Source: DATHKG01 sp035489435 (GTDB taxonomy: Bacteria > Bacteroidota > Bacteroidia > Chitinophagales > Chitinophagaceae). From it: 64,000 nucleotides of DNA. The stretch's first letter is position 1; each line of letters opens with the position of its first letter. Below are positions 47,989 through 57,900 of this stretch, piece by piece. The stretch lies in assembly GCA_035489435.1 (NCBI GenBank), contig DATHKG010000094.1; one strand, written 5' to 3'. Under the pieces are notes generated by a model. The model had not been told where the DNA came from. It worked only from the letters and a program-made list of their open reading frames with translations, and searched no databases. The position numbers and the translations under genes were made by a program.

Positions 47989-49542
47989 TCAGAAGCAAGT
48001 GTAACGAAAACTGAAATTGATACCGCTGTTATAACCATCTATCGCCAGGCGCATAGACTGAACATAATCGTTGTCATCTATAACATAGCCATAAAAGCTA
48101 TAATTATAAATATTCGTCGGCGAAATATATATCTTCATTTTTTTTGGTAAGTTTTTAACAGGGTTGCCAAAGTTGAGTACAGACTGGTACATTAGGATTT
48201 CCTGCGCTTCTACATAAAAAAACGGCATTGCTTTAACAGGCTTATCAGTGAAGTACTCGTAATGATAGTCAAGTGATTGACCCGTAATTAAACTGGTCTG
48301 GGTTATTTTTATAATATTGCCGTTTAGCCAGGTAAAGATTGTTTCGTTTATCGGCCGGCGATCTGTGTCTTTGTAATAGGTTCTTTTTGTAAGATTGTTG
48401 TTATTGTCGTACTCATAAGTGACGTACTCCGGCGATGCAGCGTCCAGAATTTCCGGTGTTGTGTTACCGTTGTAGGCAACAATTCTGCCCCTGGCATCTG
48501 TAATAAATTCGTTTATCAAACCGCCTGATGGATGTATGATCAGAATCTTTTGTGCTTCTCGTTGAATTGAATAAGTCAGGTACAGAATCCATCCGGGCAA
48601 CTTTACAGTATAACCAAGTGCCACAGCATCAACACCTGACCAGGAGGTATTTATAGCATTTGACATGATGGGAAACAATTCCCCTTTATATGTGATCTGA
48701 TTCAGCTTACATAGTTTAGCAGGTTCAGTCGTGGTTTCGGTTGCAGGTCTGATCGGAAAGCTGACCAGCACTTTGGTACAACCGCCGGCTTTTAATTCCG
48801 CTTTTCCAAAAACAGAGTCTTTCCCGCAATAGGCAACCCAATCATATATTCCGGGGCCCGAGGTATATGTAACACAGCCTTCATCGCCGCAACCTGGCCT
48901 AACGAAAGGAAACTTAGTAATCATCCCCGGCTGGTTATTTATTTTGACTTCTATCGGCCCATTACAGCTTTGTTCAGCCCAAAGCATGATATATCCTTTA
49001 TTCTCCGTGGAAGGGATTCGTTTTAGCGGCGACGAGAACCAGCCCTCGGTAACCTCGTAAGAACGACCATCTTTTTTTAAAACCAGTCCTTTAAATGTAC
49101 CCATTACCTTATTGTCTTCAAATGCAGTGATGGTCACGTATATATCTCCACCCAAATACGGGATGGCTGAGTATATAGTGTCGCTGGCCGTGTACAGAAA
49201 CTTTGCCTCTTCTCTTGAAGTATTATAAGTTTTTCCTTTTTCTATTTTTATACTTGCCCGGATGGTTATAGAAATGTTTTCAGTTCCGTTTTTTGATATT
49301 CCCTTAATGGTTAAAATGGAAATATTATCTTCCTGTGAAAGAAACGCAGTATCAACCGGACCTTCATATTTCAATGAACCTTGTTTGAACTCCCAGGCAC
49401 TTTTTACCAAAGCTGAAGAGTTGCCGGATGTGTCGATTGTTGTTGGTATTGCACCGCCACCTTCATTACTATATTCCCTTGCACATTTAGCGAAGGTCAG
49501 GACTATCAATAAGGCAATGACAAGTTGGGATATTCGTGGCAT
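47989..49542 (-). CDS. Hypothetical lipoprotein
   Basis: This 517-residue protein has a lipoprotein signal ending LLIVLTFAKCARE (Cys20), so it is probably outer-membrane or periplasmic. I do not recognise a characterised family. Residues about 40-180 form a beta-rich domain (SAWEFKQGSLKYEG, FLYTASDTIYSAIPYLGGD) of a kind often seen in Bacteroidota lipoproteins. A middle section (about 185-270) has eight or so cysteines and an immunoglobulin-like look, and the C-terminal half contains YEYDNNNNLTKRTYYKDTD, similar to a YD repeat. It is isolated: convergent with the broken hydrolase gene and 197 bases away from the next gene, which is divergent. Function unknown. Confidence 0.75.
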   Translation of the reverse strand: MPRISQLVIALLIVLTFAKCAREYSNEGGGAIPTTIDTSGNSSALVKSAWEFKQGSLKYEGPVDTAFLSQEDNISILTIKGISKNGTENISITIRASIKIEKGKTYNTSREEAKFLYTASDTIYSAIPYLGGDIYVTITAFEDNKVMGTFKGLVLKKDGRSYEVTEGWFSSPLKRIPSTENKGYIMLWAEQSCNGPIEVKINNQPGMITKFPFVRPGCGDEGCVTYTSGPGIYDWVAYCGKDSVFGKAELKAGGCTKVLVSFPIRPATETTTEPAKLCKLNQITYKGELFPIMSNAINTSWSGVDAVALGYTVKLPGWILYLTYSIQREAQKILIIHPSGGLINEFITDARGRIVAYNGNTTPEILDAASPEYVTYEYDNNNNLTKRTYYKDTDRRPINETIFTWLNGNIIKITQTSLITGQSLDYHYEYFTDKPVKAMPFFYVEAQEILMYQSVLNFGNPVKNLPKKMKIYISPTNIYNYSFYGYVIDDNDYVQSMRLAIDGYNSGINFSFRYTCF

Positions 49543-49738
49543 GTCAGGTTTAAGATAATAAAGTTTTCAGTCCTTACTGTGCTGCTCAATCAGTTTGGAT
49601 AAGAAGAAACGGTAAAACGGGCAGGGCAGTGGGCCTCTTATTTTCTCCCGTTTTTGCAATTTGATTTCCTTTTTTCGATCCTTATTCCTCATTTAAATTG
49701 GTAGTTTTATCGATATTCAACAGATATTAAGAAACTCT

Positions 49739-50065
49739 ATGTGTGATTTTAAAGTACTGCTTCATGATGAATATGGGTATGCCACCCAGTGTCACGAATG
49801 TAATCACATCGAAATTGCATTTGGAACATCTTTGGTACGTATTCCTGTTAACCGGCTGGGGGCATTTGTCAAATATTTAAATGAAATAAGACAGTCGACA
49901 ACCGCTGTTGATCACAATCAAAAAAACATTCACCTGGATTTAGCATCGATGTATTCTTTCCAGATGATTTTGAACTATCAGGAAATGATCAGTCTTTGTG
50001 AGAGAATGGAAAAAGTGGAAGACGAGGTGAGAGCAAATGCCATGCTTGGATTATTTAATTGTTGA
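49739..50065 (+). CDS. Small conserved protein, DUF6686-like
   Basis: This 108-residue protein has no signal peptide or membrane segment. The N-terminal part carries CDFKVLLHDEYGYATQCHECNHIEIAFGT, with a C-H-E-C pair that could bind zinc, and the rest is mostly helical. I associate it with the DUF6686 family of Bacteroidota; function unknown. The start at ATG 49739 is clear. It is convergent with the channel gene, only 2 bases between stops. Confidence 0.65.
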   Translation: MCDFKVLLHDEYGYATQCHECNHIEIAFGTSLVRIPVNRLGAFVKYLNEIRQSTTAVDHNQKNIHLDLASMYSFQMILNYQEMISLCERMEKVEDEVRANAMLGLFNC

Positions 50066-50067
50066 AT

Positions 50068-50715
50068 TCATTCAGTTTTGTCAGCATGTTCACCAGGGTG
50101 ATTTTTTGTCGTATTTAATACCGGTAAATGTATATGAAACTTTAAGGCAATTACCCGCACTAATATTATGATTGAAGCTGCAATCAATTCTGTTAAATTG
50201 CTAGAAAGGCTGAAATAAATACATAAAAAATAAATAAGGCCACCGGCCACACAGGCAAGCGCATAAATATCTTTTCGCAGCAACAATGGTACTTCATTCA
50301 ATAGCACATCCCTGACGACACCTCCCAGCGATCCGGTAATAGTGCCCATAACAATACAGACCCAGGGTGACAAACCCGCTTCAATGCTTTTAGTTATTCC
50401 GACTATGGTAAATAGTCCAAGCCCTATGGCATCAAACAGGAATAGAGTATTCTCCCATTTCAATATTTTTTCTTTAAACAGCAAAGTGGCGAGCAGCGCG
50501 ACTCCGGTAGTAATAAAATATTTGCTATCCAACATCCAGAATGGAGTTACATCAAGTAACAGGTCTCTTGCTGTACCGCCACCAATCGCAGTCACTAAGC
50601 CGATTATATAGGCTCCAAACCAGTCGATCTGTTTACGGGATGCCAACCTTATACCACTTATTGCAAATGCAAAGGTTCCGGCTAAGTCAAGTAAAGTCGT
50701 AAATAATCCTTCCAA
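50068..50715 (-). CDS. TRIC-type (UPF0126/YicG-like) cation channel
   Basis: This 215-residue inner-membrane protein has seven hydrophobic segments in two homologous halves, each with a glycine-rich motif: TAIGGGTARDLLLD (about 41-55) and GTITGSLGGVVRDVLLNEVPLLLRKDIYA (about 125-155). This matches the prokaryotic trimeric intracellular cation channel family, which forms potassium-permeable trimers. No ATG is available: the frame starts with TTG at 50715, and the nearest upstream in-frame codon of interest is ATT at 50721 before a TAA. It is not linked to the sugar loci. Confidence 0.9.
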   Translation of the reverse strand: MEGLFTTLLDLAGTFAFAISGIRLASRKQIDWFGAYIIGLVTAIGGGTARDLLLDVTPFWMLDSKYFITTGVALLATLLFKEKILKWENTLFLFDAIGLGLFTIVGITKSIEAGLSPWVCIVMGTITGSLGGVVRDVLLNEVPLLLRKDIYALACVAGGLIYFLCIYFSLSSNLTELIAASIIILVRVIALKFHIHLPVLNTTKNHPGEHADKTE

Positions 50716-50955
50716 AACAATGTTTGTGTGTTAAACCGGTAATATCCGGCGAACAAATATCGTATTCAAAAAATAGATGATGATGAAAATATGAAATAAT
50801 GCCGAACAGTTAGTACGACAGCTTCGAAAGAATTGGCTGCATTGCCTGGTCTGAAGTAATTGAGTTTGCTTCGGTTTTCCACAAGACAGGTTGAAATCTT
50901 AATAACTTCTTAGGCAAGGGTGGTCCGTATTCCGATATATTTAGTTCCACACCCT

Positions 50956-53900
50956 ATGCTCTTTTCCAACCATAATCATGAAAGCTTCGAATGGCGAACG
51001 ACTATCGCATTGTTCCCGGCAATGCTGATAATGGTAAACTTGTCTGCTCAGATTGTACCCCTGCGTTTTGAATCGCTTAATATCAACCAGGGACTTTCGC
51101 AGGGATACATTAGTGGAATAGCCCAGGACAAGGAAGGGTTTATGTGGTTTAGCACTGGTGATGGGCTGAATAAATATGATGGATATTCCTTTACGATATA
51201 TCATCACGATATACAGGATACTGCATCCATAGGCAGTGACGATCTGACCTGTGTTTTTCAGGATTCAAAGGATAGAATATGGATAGGCACAAGAAATAAT
51301 GGGCTTGACCTGTTTGATAAGATTAAAAATGAATTTATTCATTTCCGCAACATTGGTACTGGCAGTATCAGGTCTAATACGGTGCTGGGCATAAAAGAAG
51401 ATAAGGCAGGTATCCTTTGGATACGCACGAATAAAGGGATCGACCGGCTGGAGATAACAGATCATAATACACCTGCCCGGAAAAAATATAATTTTACATC
51501 AATCCAACTTGACAGCATCTCCCAAAAACCGACAGAGGGGGCAGAAGCCATTTTCATCGACAGCCGTAACAGGATTTTTATTACCACGCATAAAAGTATA
51601 CTTGAACTTCTGCCATATTCATCAGGAAGTGGTTATAAGCTTATCGAAAGATTCCATTTCTATCCGGGCAGTGAAACGTTTATACCCGAATTGTTAGAAG
51701 ATACTTTGAATCACTGTTTGTTGCTTAACAACACAAACATTATTAAATTCCCTGATTATAATTTCAGTTATCCTCAATATCTCCATCGCACTCCGGGGGG
51801 GGACATCCGATGGACGATTGACCATAAAAATACATTGTGGGTGTCAGATCAGAACAACATCACACAGTTGGATCTAAATTCTGGTGAGAAAAGAACTGTA
51901 TTCCCGGCAGATCCTTTACAACAAAAAGTACTAAACGCACCAACAGTTTATTTTACAGATAAAACCGGCATTGTCTGGCTGGGTTCCGGCGGGTATGGAC
52001 TTTTAAGATTTGATTCGGAAGTTGATCGGTTTCACCACATCCTACCAGGCAAAAATATTTACCAGATCAAAGAGTATGCTCCAGGGAAAATTATAACCAA
52101 TGACTTTATCTCCATTGATCTCAGTAAAGTCCCGGCTTTAGTAGATACCGGTTTTGCCAATAAGCTACGCAGACATGAAATGCTGTCAGGAAAATCTATT
52201 CAATCATTTGGAGTGGATACAGCCGGAAACTTCTGGTGTGGAACAACTGGCGCTATTATCAATTTTAACCCGGTTACTAAAACAATACAAACTATTAATA
52301 TACCCTTCAAAGATTTGGTTGCTTTGCCATTTCCGGTTTATGCTGACAGAAAAGAGAATGTCTGGATGGGTTATAAAAAGTTTGTAGTACGTTATAATAT
52401 TAAATCAGGGCAATTCTTCCGGTATGAATATCCGATACAGCAAAGCTCTTATGATTATGATTTTCTTCAATGTATTTTTGATGATGATGGATTGATCTGG
52501 ATTGGAACGACGAACGGTTTATTCTGCTTTGACACAGAAGCCAGTGAAATGAAGCCGCCATTTTTTTTCCGGCAGTCTGATTCTACTTCTGTAAGCAATA
52601 ACCATATTCTTTCGTTTTGCCAGGACCAGGAAAATCCGTCCAGGTTTTTATGGGTTGGTACTAAAGGCGGCGGTTTGAACAGGCTTGATAAATCGACGGG
52701 AACATTCAAACATTTTACAACAAAAGACGGACTTTCCAATAATGTAGTATATGGAATCGAGACAGACTATGCATATAATCTTTGGCTCAGCACCAATAAA
52801 GGAATATCAGTGTTTAATGTCAAACACGGTTCTTTTAGAAAATTTGACGTTAATGACGGGTTACAGGACAATGAATTTAACCGCTATGCGAGTACGAGAA
52901 CAACACAAGGCCATCTCGTTTATGGCGGACTGAATGGCATCAACTATTTCGACCCAGGTTCTATGGCTCCGCTTGAATCGCCGGCCGTTGCGATCACCGA
53001 ACTCCGGCTATTCAACAGGCCGGTAAGAACAGGGGTTAAGGGATCACCCCTTACAAAAGATATTGGCATTACCGAAACCCTGGAACTCCGGCATGAGCAA
53101 AACGTAATAACTTTCAGGTTTGCCGCCATGGACTACCGGAGGCACAACAATATCAGGTACCGGTATATGATGGAAGGATTTGATGAAGACTGGATTTATT
53201 CTGGAGCGATTAATGAAGCAACCTATACTAATCTGGATGCTGGTGAATATAATTTTAGGGTGCAGGCGACTTTTGATGAGACCAATTGGATGAGCCAGAC
53301 CACGGAATTGAATATTTCTATTAATGCGCCATGGTGGAAATCCTGGTGGTTCAAGATCCTTGTTATTGCCGGAAGTATTGTCCTGGCTTATGCGTTGTAC
53401 AGGTATCGGATTCACCAGTTAATAATGCTTGATAGTTTACGTAACCGGATTGCCCGCGACCTTCACGATGAGGTAGGATCCTCGATTAGTACTATTGCTA
53501 TTTATTCAAAGATCATGCATGAGCAAATGGAAAATAAAACTTTTAATAATGAGCCATTGGTGAAAAAAATTACGGATCATGCTACCGAGATCATGGAATC
53601 CATGAATGATATTATCTGGAATATAAATACAAAAAATGACGCCTTCGAAAACATTATAAACCGCATGCGTGAACAAGCTGTCCACTTACTGGAAGCAAAA
53701 GGTTATAACCTGCATTTTAATTTTGATGAATCCCTCTATCAAATGCAGTTACCGATGGAAAAAAGAAGAGATTTTTATCTTATTTATAAAGAAGCAATAA
53801 ACAATATTGCTAAATATGCGGATGGACAGAATGTTTGGATCATCCTGTCCATTCAACCCTCATCGGTGAGACTTACAATAAAAGATGATGGCAAAGGGTT

Positions 53901-54030
53901 TGACGGCAACCTGATCAAAAAAAGTGGTAATGGCCTCACTAATATGCAGCAAAGGGCAGTTATGCTAAGCGGAAAATGTACAATCAGTTCCGAACCCGGC
54001 AAGGGCACAACTGTGCATCTCGAATTCTGA
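50956..54030 (+). CDS. Propeller-type sensor histidine kinase (HisKA_3 class)
   Basis: This sensor of about 1024 residues has an N-terminal signal anchor (TTIALFPAMLIMVNLSAQ), a periplasmic Reg_prop double propeller (about 35-650; repeats such as GFMWFSTGDGLNKYDGYSF and DRIWIGTRNNGLDLF), a Y_Y_Y domain (about 680-780), one membrane segment (about 792-812), then HisKA_3 with phosphoacceptor His837 in ARDLHDEVGSS and HATPase_c with YKEAINNIAKYA and DDGKGFDG. ATG 50956 is preferred to a GTG at 50920. Unlike HTCS proteins it lacks a receiver and an AraC domain. The NarL-type regulator 256 bases downstream is its likely partner. The signal sensed is unknown, possibly a glycan. Confidence 0.92.
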   Translation: MLFSNHNHESFEWRTTIALFPAMLIMVNLSAQIVPLRFESLNINQGLSQGYISGIAQDKEGFMWFSTGDGLNKYDGYSFTIYHHDIQDTASIGSDDLTCVFQDSKDRIWIGTRNNGLDLFDKIKNEFIHFRNIGTGSIRSNTVLGIKEDKAGILWIRTNKGIDRLEITDHNTPARKKYNFTSIQLDSISQKPTEGAEAIFIDSRNRIFITTHKSILELLPYSSGSGYKLIERFHFYPGSETFIPELLEDTLNHCLLLNNTNIIKFPDYNFSYPQYLHRTPGGDIRWTIDHKNTLWVSDQNNITQLDLNSGEKRTVFPADPLQQKVLNAPTVYFTDKTGIVWLGSGGYGLLRFDSEVDRFHHILPGKNIYQIKEYAPGKIITNDFISIDLSKVPALVDTGFANKLRRHEMLSGKSIQSFGVDTAGNFWCGTTGAIINFNPVTKTIQTINIPFKDLVALPFPVYADRKENVWMGYKKFVVRYNIKSGQFFRYEYPIQQSSYDYDFLQCIFDDDGLIWIGTTNGLFCFDTEASEMKPPFFFRQSDSTSVSNNHILSFCQDQENPSRFLWVGTKGGGLNRLDKSTGTFKHFTTKDGLSNNVVYGIETDYAYNLWLSTNKGISVFNVKHGSFRKFDVNDGLQDNEFNRYASTRTTQGHLVYGGLNGINYFDPGSMAPLESPAVAITELRLFNRPVRTGVKGSPLTKDIGITETLELRHEQNVITFRFAAMDYRRHNNIRYRYMMEGFDEDWIYSGAINEATYTNLDAGEYNFRVQATFDETNWMSQTTELNISINAPWWKSWWFKILVIAGSIVLAYALYRYRIHQLIMLDSLRNRIARDLHDEVGSSISTIAIYSKIMHEQMENKTFNNEPLVKKITDHATEIMESMNDIIWNINTKNDAFENIINRMREQAVHLLEAKGYNLHFNFDESLYQMQLPMEKRRDFYLIYKEAINNIAKYADGQNVWIILSIQPSSVRLTIKDDGKGFDGNLIKKSGNGLTNMQQRAVMLSGKCTISSEPGKGTTVHLEF

Positions 54031-54286
54031 TAAATCTGAAAAAAAACCATCGTCTGTATTGATGGTAAAATTGAATTGCATAAATATTTCCACTTATTCT
54101 GTTGTTGCTTTTTATAAAAAAACAGGGCGGTTTATGGATTAATAGCGCAATTATTGTAATTTCCGATACTATATTTTTTTCTGTACCTCAACGACATCCG
54201 GTATTGTTCTTCTCAAAACCGGATCACCGTTTCAAGCCGTCCCCTTTTGAAGATCGCTTTTCCTTTTATTAATCACATTAAATTGT

Positions 54287-54922
54287 ATGATTAAAATTAT
54301 AGTTTTTGACGATCACGCAGAAAGACGTAATGCCTTAAAGCTTATGATAAGCTTCCACGTCGATATGTTGTGTATCGGCGATTACGAAGATTGTTCGAAC
54401 CTGGTGGAAAACCTCAGCGCCGAATTGCCGGATGTTGTATTAATGGATATTCATATGCCCGGCGTGGACGGCATAGAAGGAGTTAAATTGCTTCAACGGC
54501 ACTATCCCCAGGTCCTGATTATTATGCAAACCATATTTGAAGATGATGACAATCTTTTTAAGTGCCTGCAGGCTGGAGCGCATGGATACATATTAAAGCA
54601 AACATCCAATGATAAAGTGATTGAAGCCATCCGGGACGTGGTGAATGGTGGTGCGCCGATGACACCATCCATTGCACGACGCGTGCTGCAACATTTCGGA
54701 AATAAAAAAACGAACCCGAACGATGAAACCTACAATCTTTCAAAAAGGGAACTGGACATACTTGGTCAACTCGTGAAAGGACTAAGTCATAAAATGATCG
54801 CTGCTGAATTGAATATCTCCATTTTTACAGTAAATAATCATGTTAAAAACGTATATCAAAAATTACAGGTGCACAGTGTATCAGAGGCGGTTGCTACAGC
54901 TATTCAGAAAAATATAGTTTGA
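54287..54922 (+). CDS. NarL/LuxR-type response regulator
   Basis: This 211-residue response regulator has a receiver domain (about 2-120) with acidic pair Asp8/Asp9, phosphoacceptor Asp54 (VVLMDIHMPGVDG) and conserved Lys in YILKQTS. A LuxR-type HTH (about 148-207: LSKRELDILGQLVKGLSHKMIAAELNISIFTVNNHVKNVYQKL) binds DNA. It follows the HisKA_3 kinase, the usual partner class for NarL-type regulators. The HTCS gene begins only 4 bases after its stop, so phosphorelay through this protein and the HTCS are expressed together. Confidence 0.93.
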   Translation: MIKIIVFDDHAERRNALKLMISFHVDMLCIGDYEDCSNLVENLSAELPDVVLMDIHMPGVDGIEGVKLLQRHYPQVLIIMQTIFEDDDNLFKCLQAGAHGYILKQTSNDKVIEAIRDVVNGGAPMTPSIARRVLQHFGNKKTNPNDETYNLSKRELDILGQLVKGLSHKMIAAELNISIFTVNNHVKNVYQKLQVHSVSEAVATAIQKNIV

Positions 54923-54926
54923 GCTT

Positions 54927-57900
54927 ATGACGAGTCCCCAATCTATTCGCCCCTTTGTTACCATGCTACGGCTTCTTTGCAGTGTATTTATTATTATTTC
55001 ACCCGGATCAGTTCCTGTATTCGCTCAGTCTATCAGAACAATTTCTACAGGTGACGGTTTACCGCAATCTTTTGTATCGGGGCTGGTGCAGGATGATAGT
55101 TCATTTATCTGGATCGGGACCCGCAATGGCATTGCACGTTTCGACGGTATGCAATACAAAATCTTTCAGCATCATTCTTATGACACACAATCGCTTTCAT
55201 CCAATGTAATTATCTGGATGAAAAAAGATCCTCAAAACCGTATATGGATAGAACATGAGTCGGGCGAAATTGATATGCTTAACCCGGTAACTGAAAAAAT
55301 AACGCACCTGCTGAAAGGCAACCTCCCTTTAGATACCAGTGTTGTTTTTGTACGCCGGGGCTGGATGGTAGATAGTGATGGTACTTTCTGGGGAATTATC
55401 CGGAGCAATGGACTTAACAACTACCATCCGGGCCGCAAAAAAATTGTTCATTTTAACCGGGCAAATTCCACTTTGCCCGGCGATACCGTAAGAGGCATAG
55501 TAGAAACAGGAAAGCGGCAGGTTTGGGTGGTAAGTCAGCAGGCAATAAGCCAATATGATAAAAATCGGAATAAATTTGTGAATTGGCCGATACCCTATCA
55601 ACAGGATTATGGTGCCTTCCCAGAATCGGATGCTATCGCTATTGATCTGCATGAACGTGCGAACGGAGAGTTGATGTGGGGCGACAGGAATGCTTTGTAT
55701 TTTTTTAACCCAACTACTAATCAATTCAGAAAATCGGTTATTCCCAGCCAGGGTTATATGGGAATCAGGTGGATTCGCTCCGGAAGAGAACAAACTGAAT
55801 ACCTTGAAACCTACGGAAAAATATACGCTTATTCCGATGCCACCGGTGTAACCCCTGTTGGAAATACAAATGCACATGTTTTTGGAGATGTAAAATCATT
55901 TCTGGTTGACCGGTCTGGTGTAATATGGATGGGGACAAACGCGCAGGGAATACGCCAGATAGATCTGGAAACACCTTTTTTCCAGGTATCCCGCTACAAA
56001 AAAGATTTTGCCACTGATATGTTGATGCAGGAATTCGGTATTGATCTGCAAAAGCAATTTAACTGGACTATCAACGATTTGATTTTTACCTCACCGGCTT
56101 ATCATTTAAGAACCACATACGACCATAACCGGCGTTTATATTTTGCTTTGAAGGAATCTGTATGTTACTATGATAGCATTCAAAAAAAAGTTATTGCACT
56201 TCCACGTTTATCATTGGCCAATAGCCCAACAGAAACGGGGATTGGGATTAAGGGCATCTCGATTATGCCGGATGGTTCGCCGGTAATCATAAGTTTTAAT
56301 GGAAAAATCTTTGCTTATAATTTCTCAAATTCAAAATGGGAATCTCTTATCGACCATAACTTATTAAGAAAACAATTTGGCGCCCTTTTATTGCCACAGG
56401 ATATTTATGTAGATCAAAGCTATTGTTGGATTACAACCGAGAATGATGGGCTACTAAAACTTGAACTTAGCACAAAAAAGATTCAACAATTCAAGGAAGA
56501 ACCCAAGGTTGGTTCATTGCCCTCAAATCAATTACTTGGGATTCGTGCCGATGCAGCCCGCAAAAACATAATCTGGATCGGTAGCTACCAGGGGATGATC
56601 TCCTTTAATACACAAACTCAGAAATGCGAAGTAATTTCATTTCCCGAGAATCTACCAGATAATACAATTTATTCAATCCTGGATGATCAGGATGGAAACC
56701 TGTGGCTCAGTAGCAATAGAGGGATTACAAAATTTGAGCCCGAAACGAAACGCGTGAGGGTCTTTGTTACCCGGCATGGTTTGCCGGGCGACGAATTCAA
56801 CCGTTTCCATCATCTTCGTTTACCAAATGGTGATCTGGTTTTCGGAGGTACGGAAGGATGGATAAAATTCAACGCGCTTTCGATGAAGGAAGATGAATAC
56901 GATCCGGTAGTAGCATTTACGAATCTGAAAATCAACAATAGAAATGTGACTGCCTTTGACAAGGACAGCGATCTGAACGTTCCCCTCAATGCCATGCAAC
57001 GCCTGGTACTTCCTTACGAAAAAAACACGCTCAGTATTGGATTTGCCGGGTTGGAATATACGCAGCCACAAGACCTCTTATATAGATATAAACTTGAAGG
57101 TTACGATAAAGATTGGATAGTAGCAGGTAAAGAGCGGCAGGCAAATTATACCAAGATACCTCCAGGCAGTTATACCTTACTGGTAAATGCCAGTAACACC
57201 ACAGGAAAGTGGAGTTCCTTTGTGAAAAGTGTTAAATTAAAAATCAATGCGCCCTGGTGGGCGTCCTGGACTGCTTATTTATGCTACTCTATTATTATTG
57301 CCGGGTTGGTCTGGACCTTTATCCGCTTCCGGGTAGGCAGAATGTTGATGGAAAAAGAAATGATTCTTAAAGAAAAAGAAACCCTTCAACTTAAAGAACT
57401 GGATGATATGAAATCGCGGTTCTTTTCTAATATTACGCATGAATTCCGCACACCTCTGACCCTGATACTTGGACCGGCGGAACAATTGAAAACCGGAAAG
57501 GCAGATACTGACAAACAGCATCACCTCGCCGATACAATTGTCAGAAATGCAAAGCAGTTACTGGTTTTAATTAACAGGCTGATGGATCTTTCAAAGCTGG
57601 AAGCCAAAGCCATGAAACTACATGAGCAGCGCGGCAACCCCGCCACGGTAGTTGGTGCTGTAGTACATTCTTTTGAAAACGATGCAGAAGCCAGGCAGGT
57701 CGATCTCTCATTCACCAACGATACAGGATTAACAGATTGCTGGTTTTATCCCGATGCCATTGAACGAATTGTCTATAACCTTGTTTCCAATGCGTTGAAA
57801 TTCACCCCGGTGGGTGGCAAAGTAGAAGTGGTTTTATCTGTTAATCCTGATCAACTCCAGCTATCAGTGACAGATACCGGGGTAGGGATAGAATCCCAAA

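Noticed and set aside
47989..49542. RHS/YD-repeat toxin
   Set aside because: Only one YD-like repeat is visible, there is no RHS core box, and the protein is a 517-residue lipoprotein.
54046..54067. CCATC...GATGG stem after the histidine kinase gene
   Set aside because: Stem of only 5 bases with a long loop and no T-tract; too weak for a terminator call.
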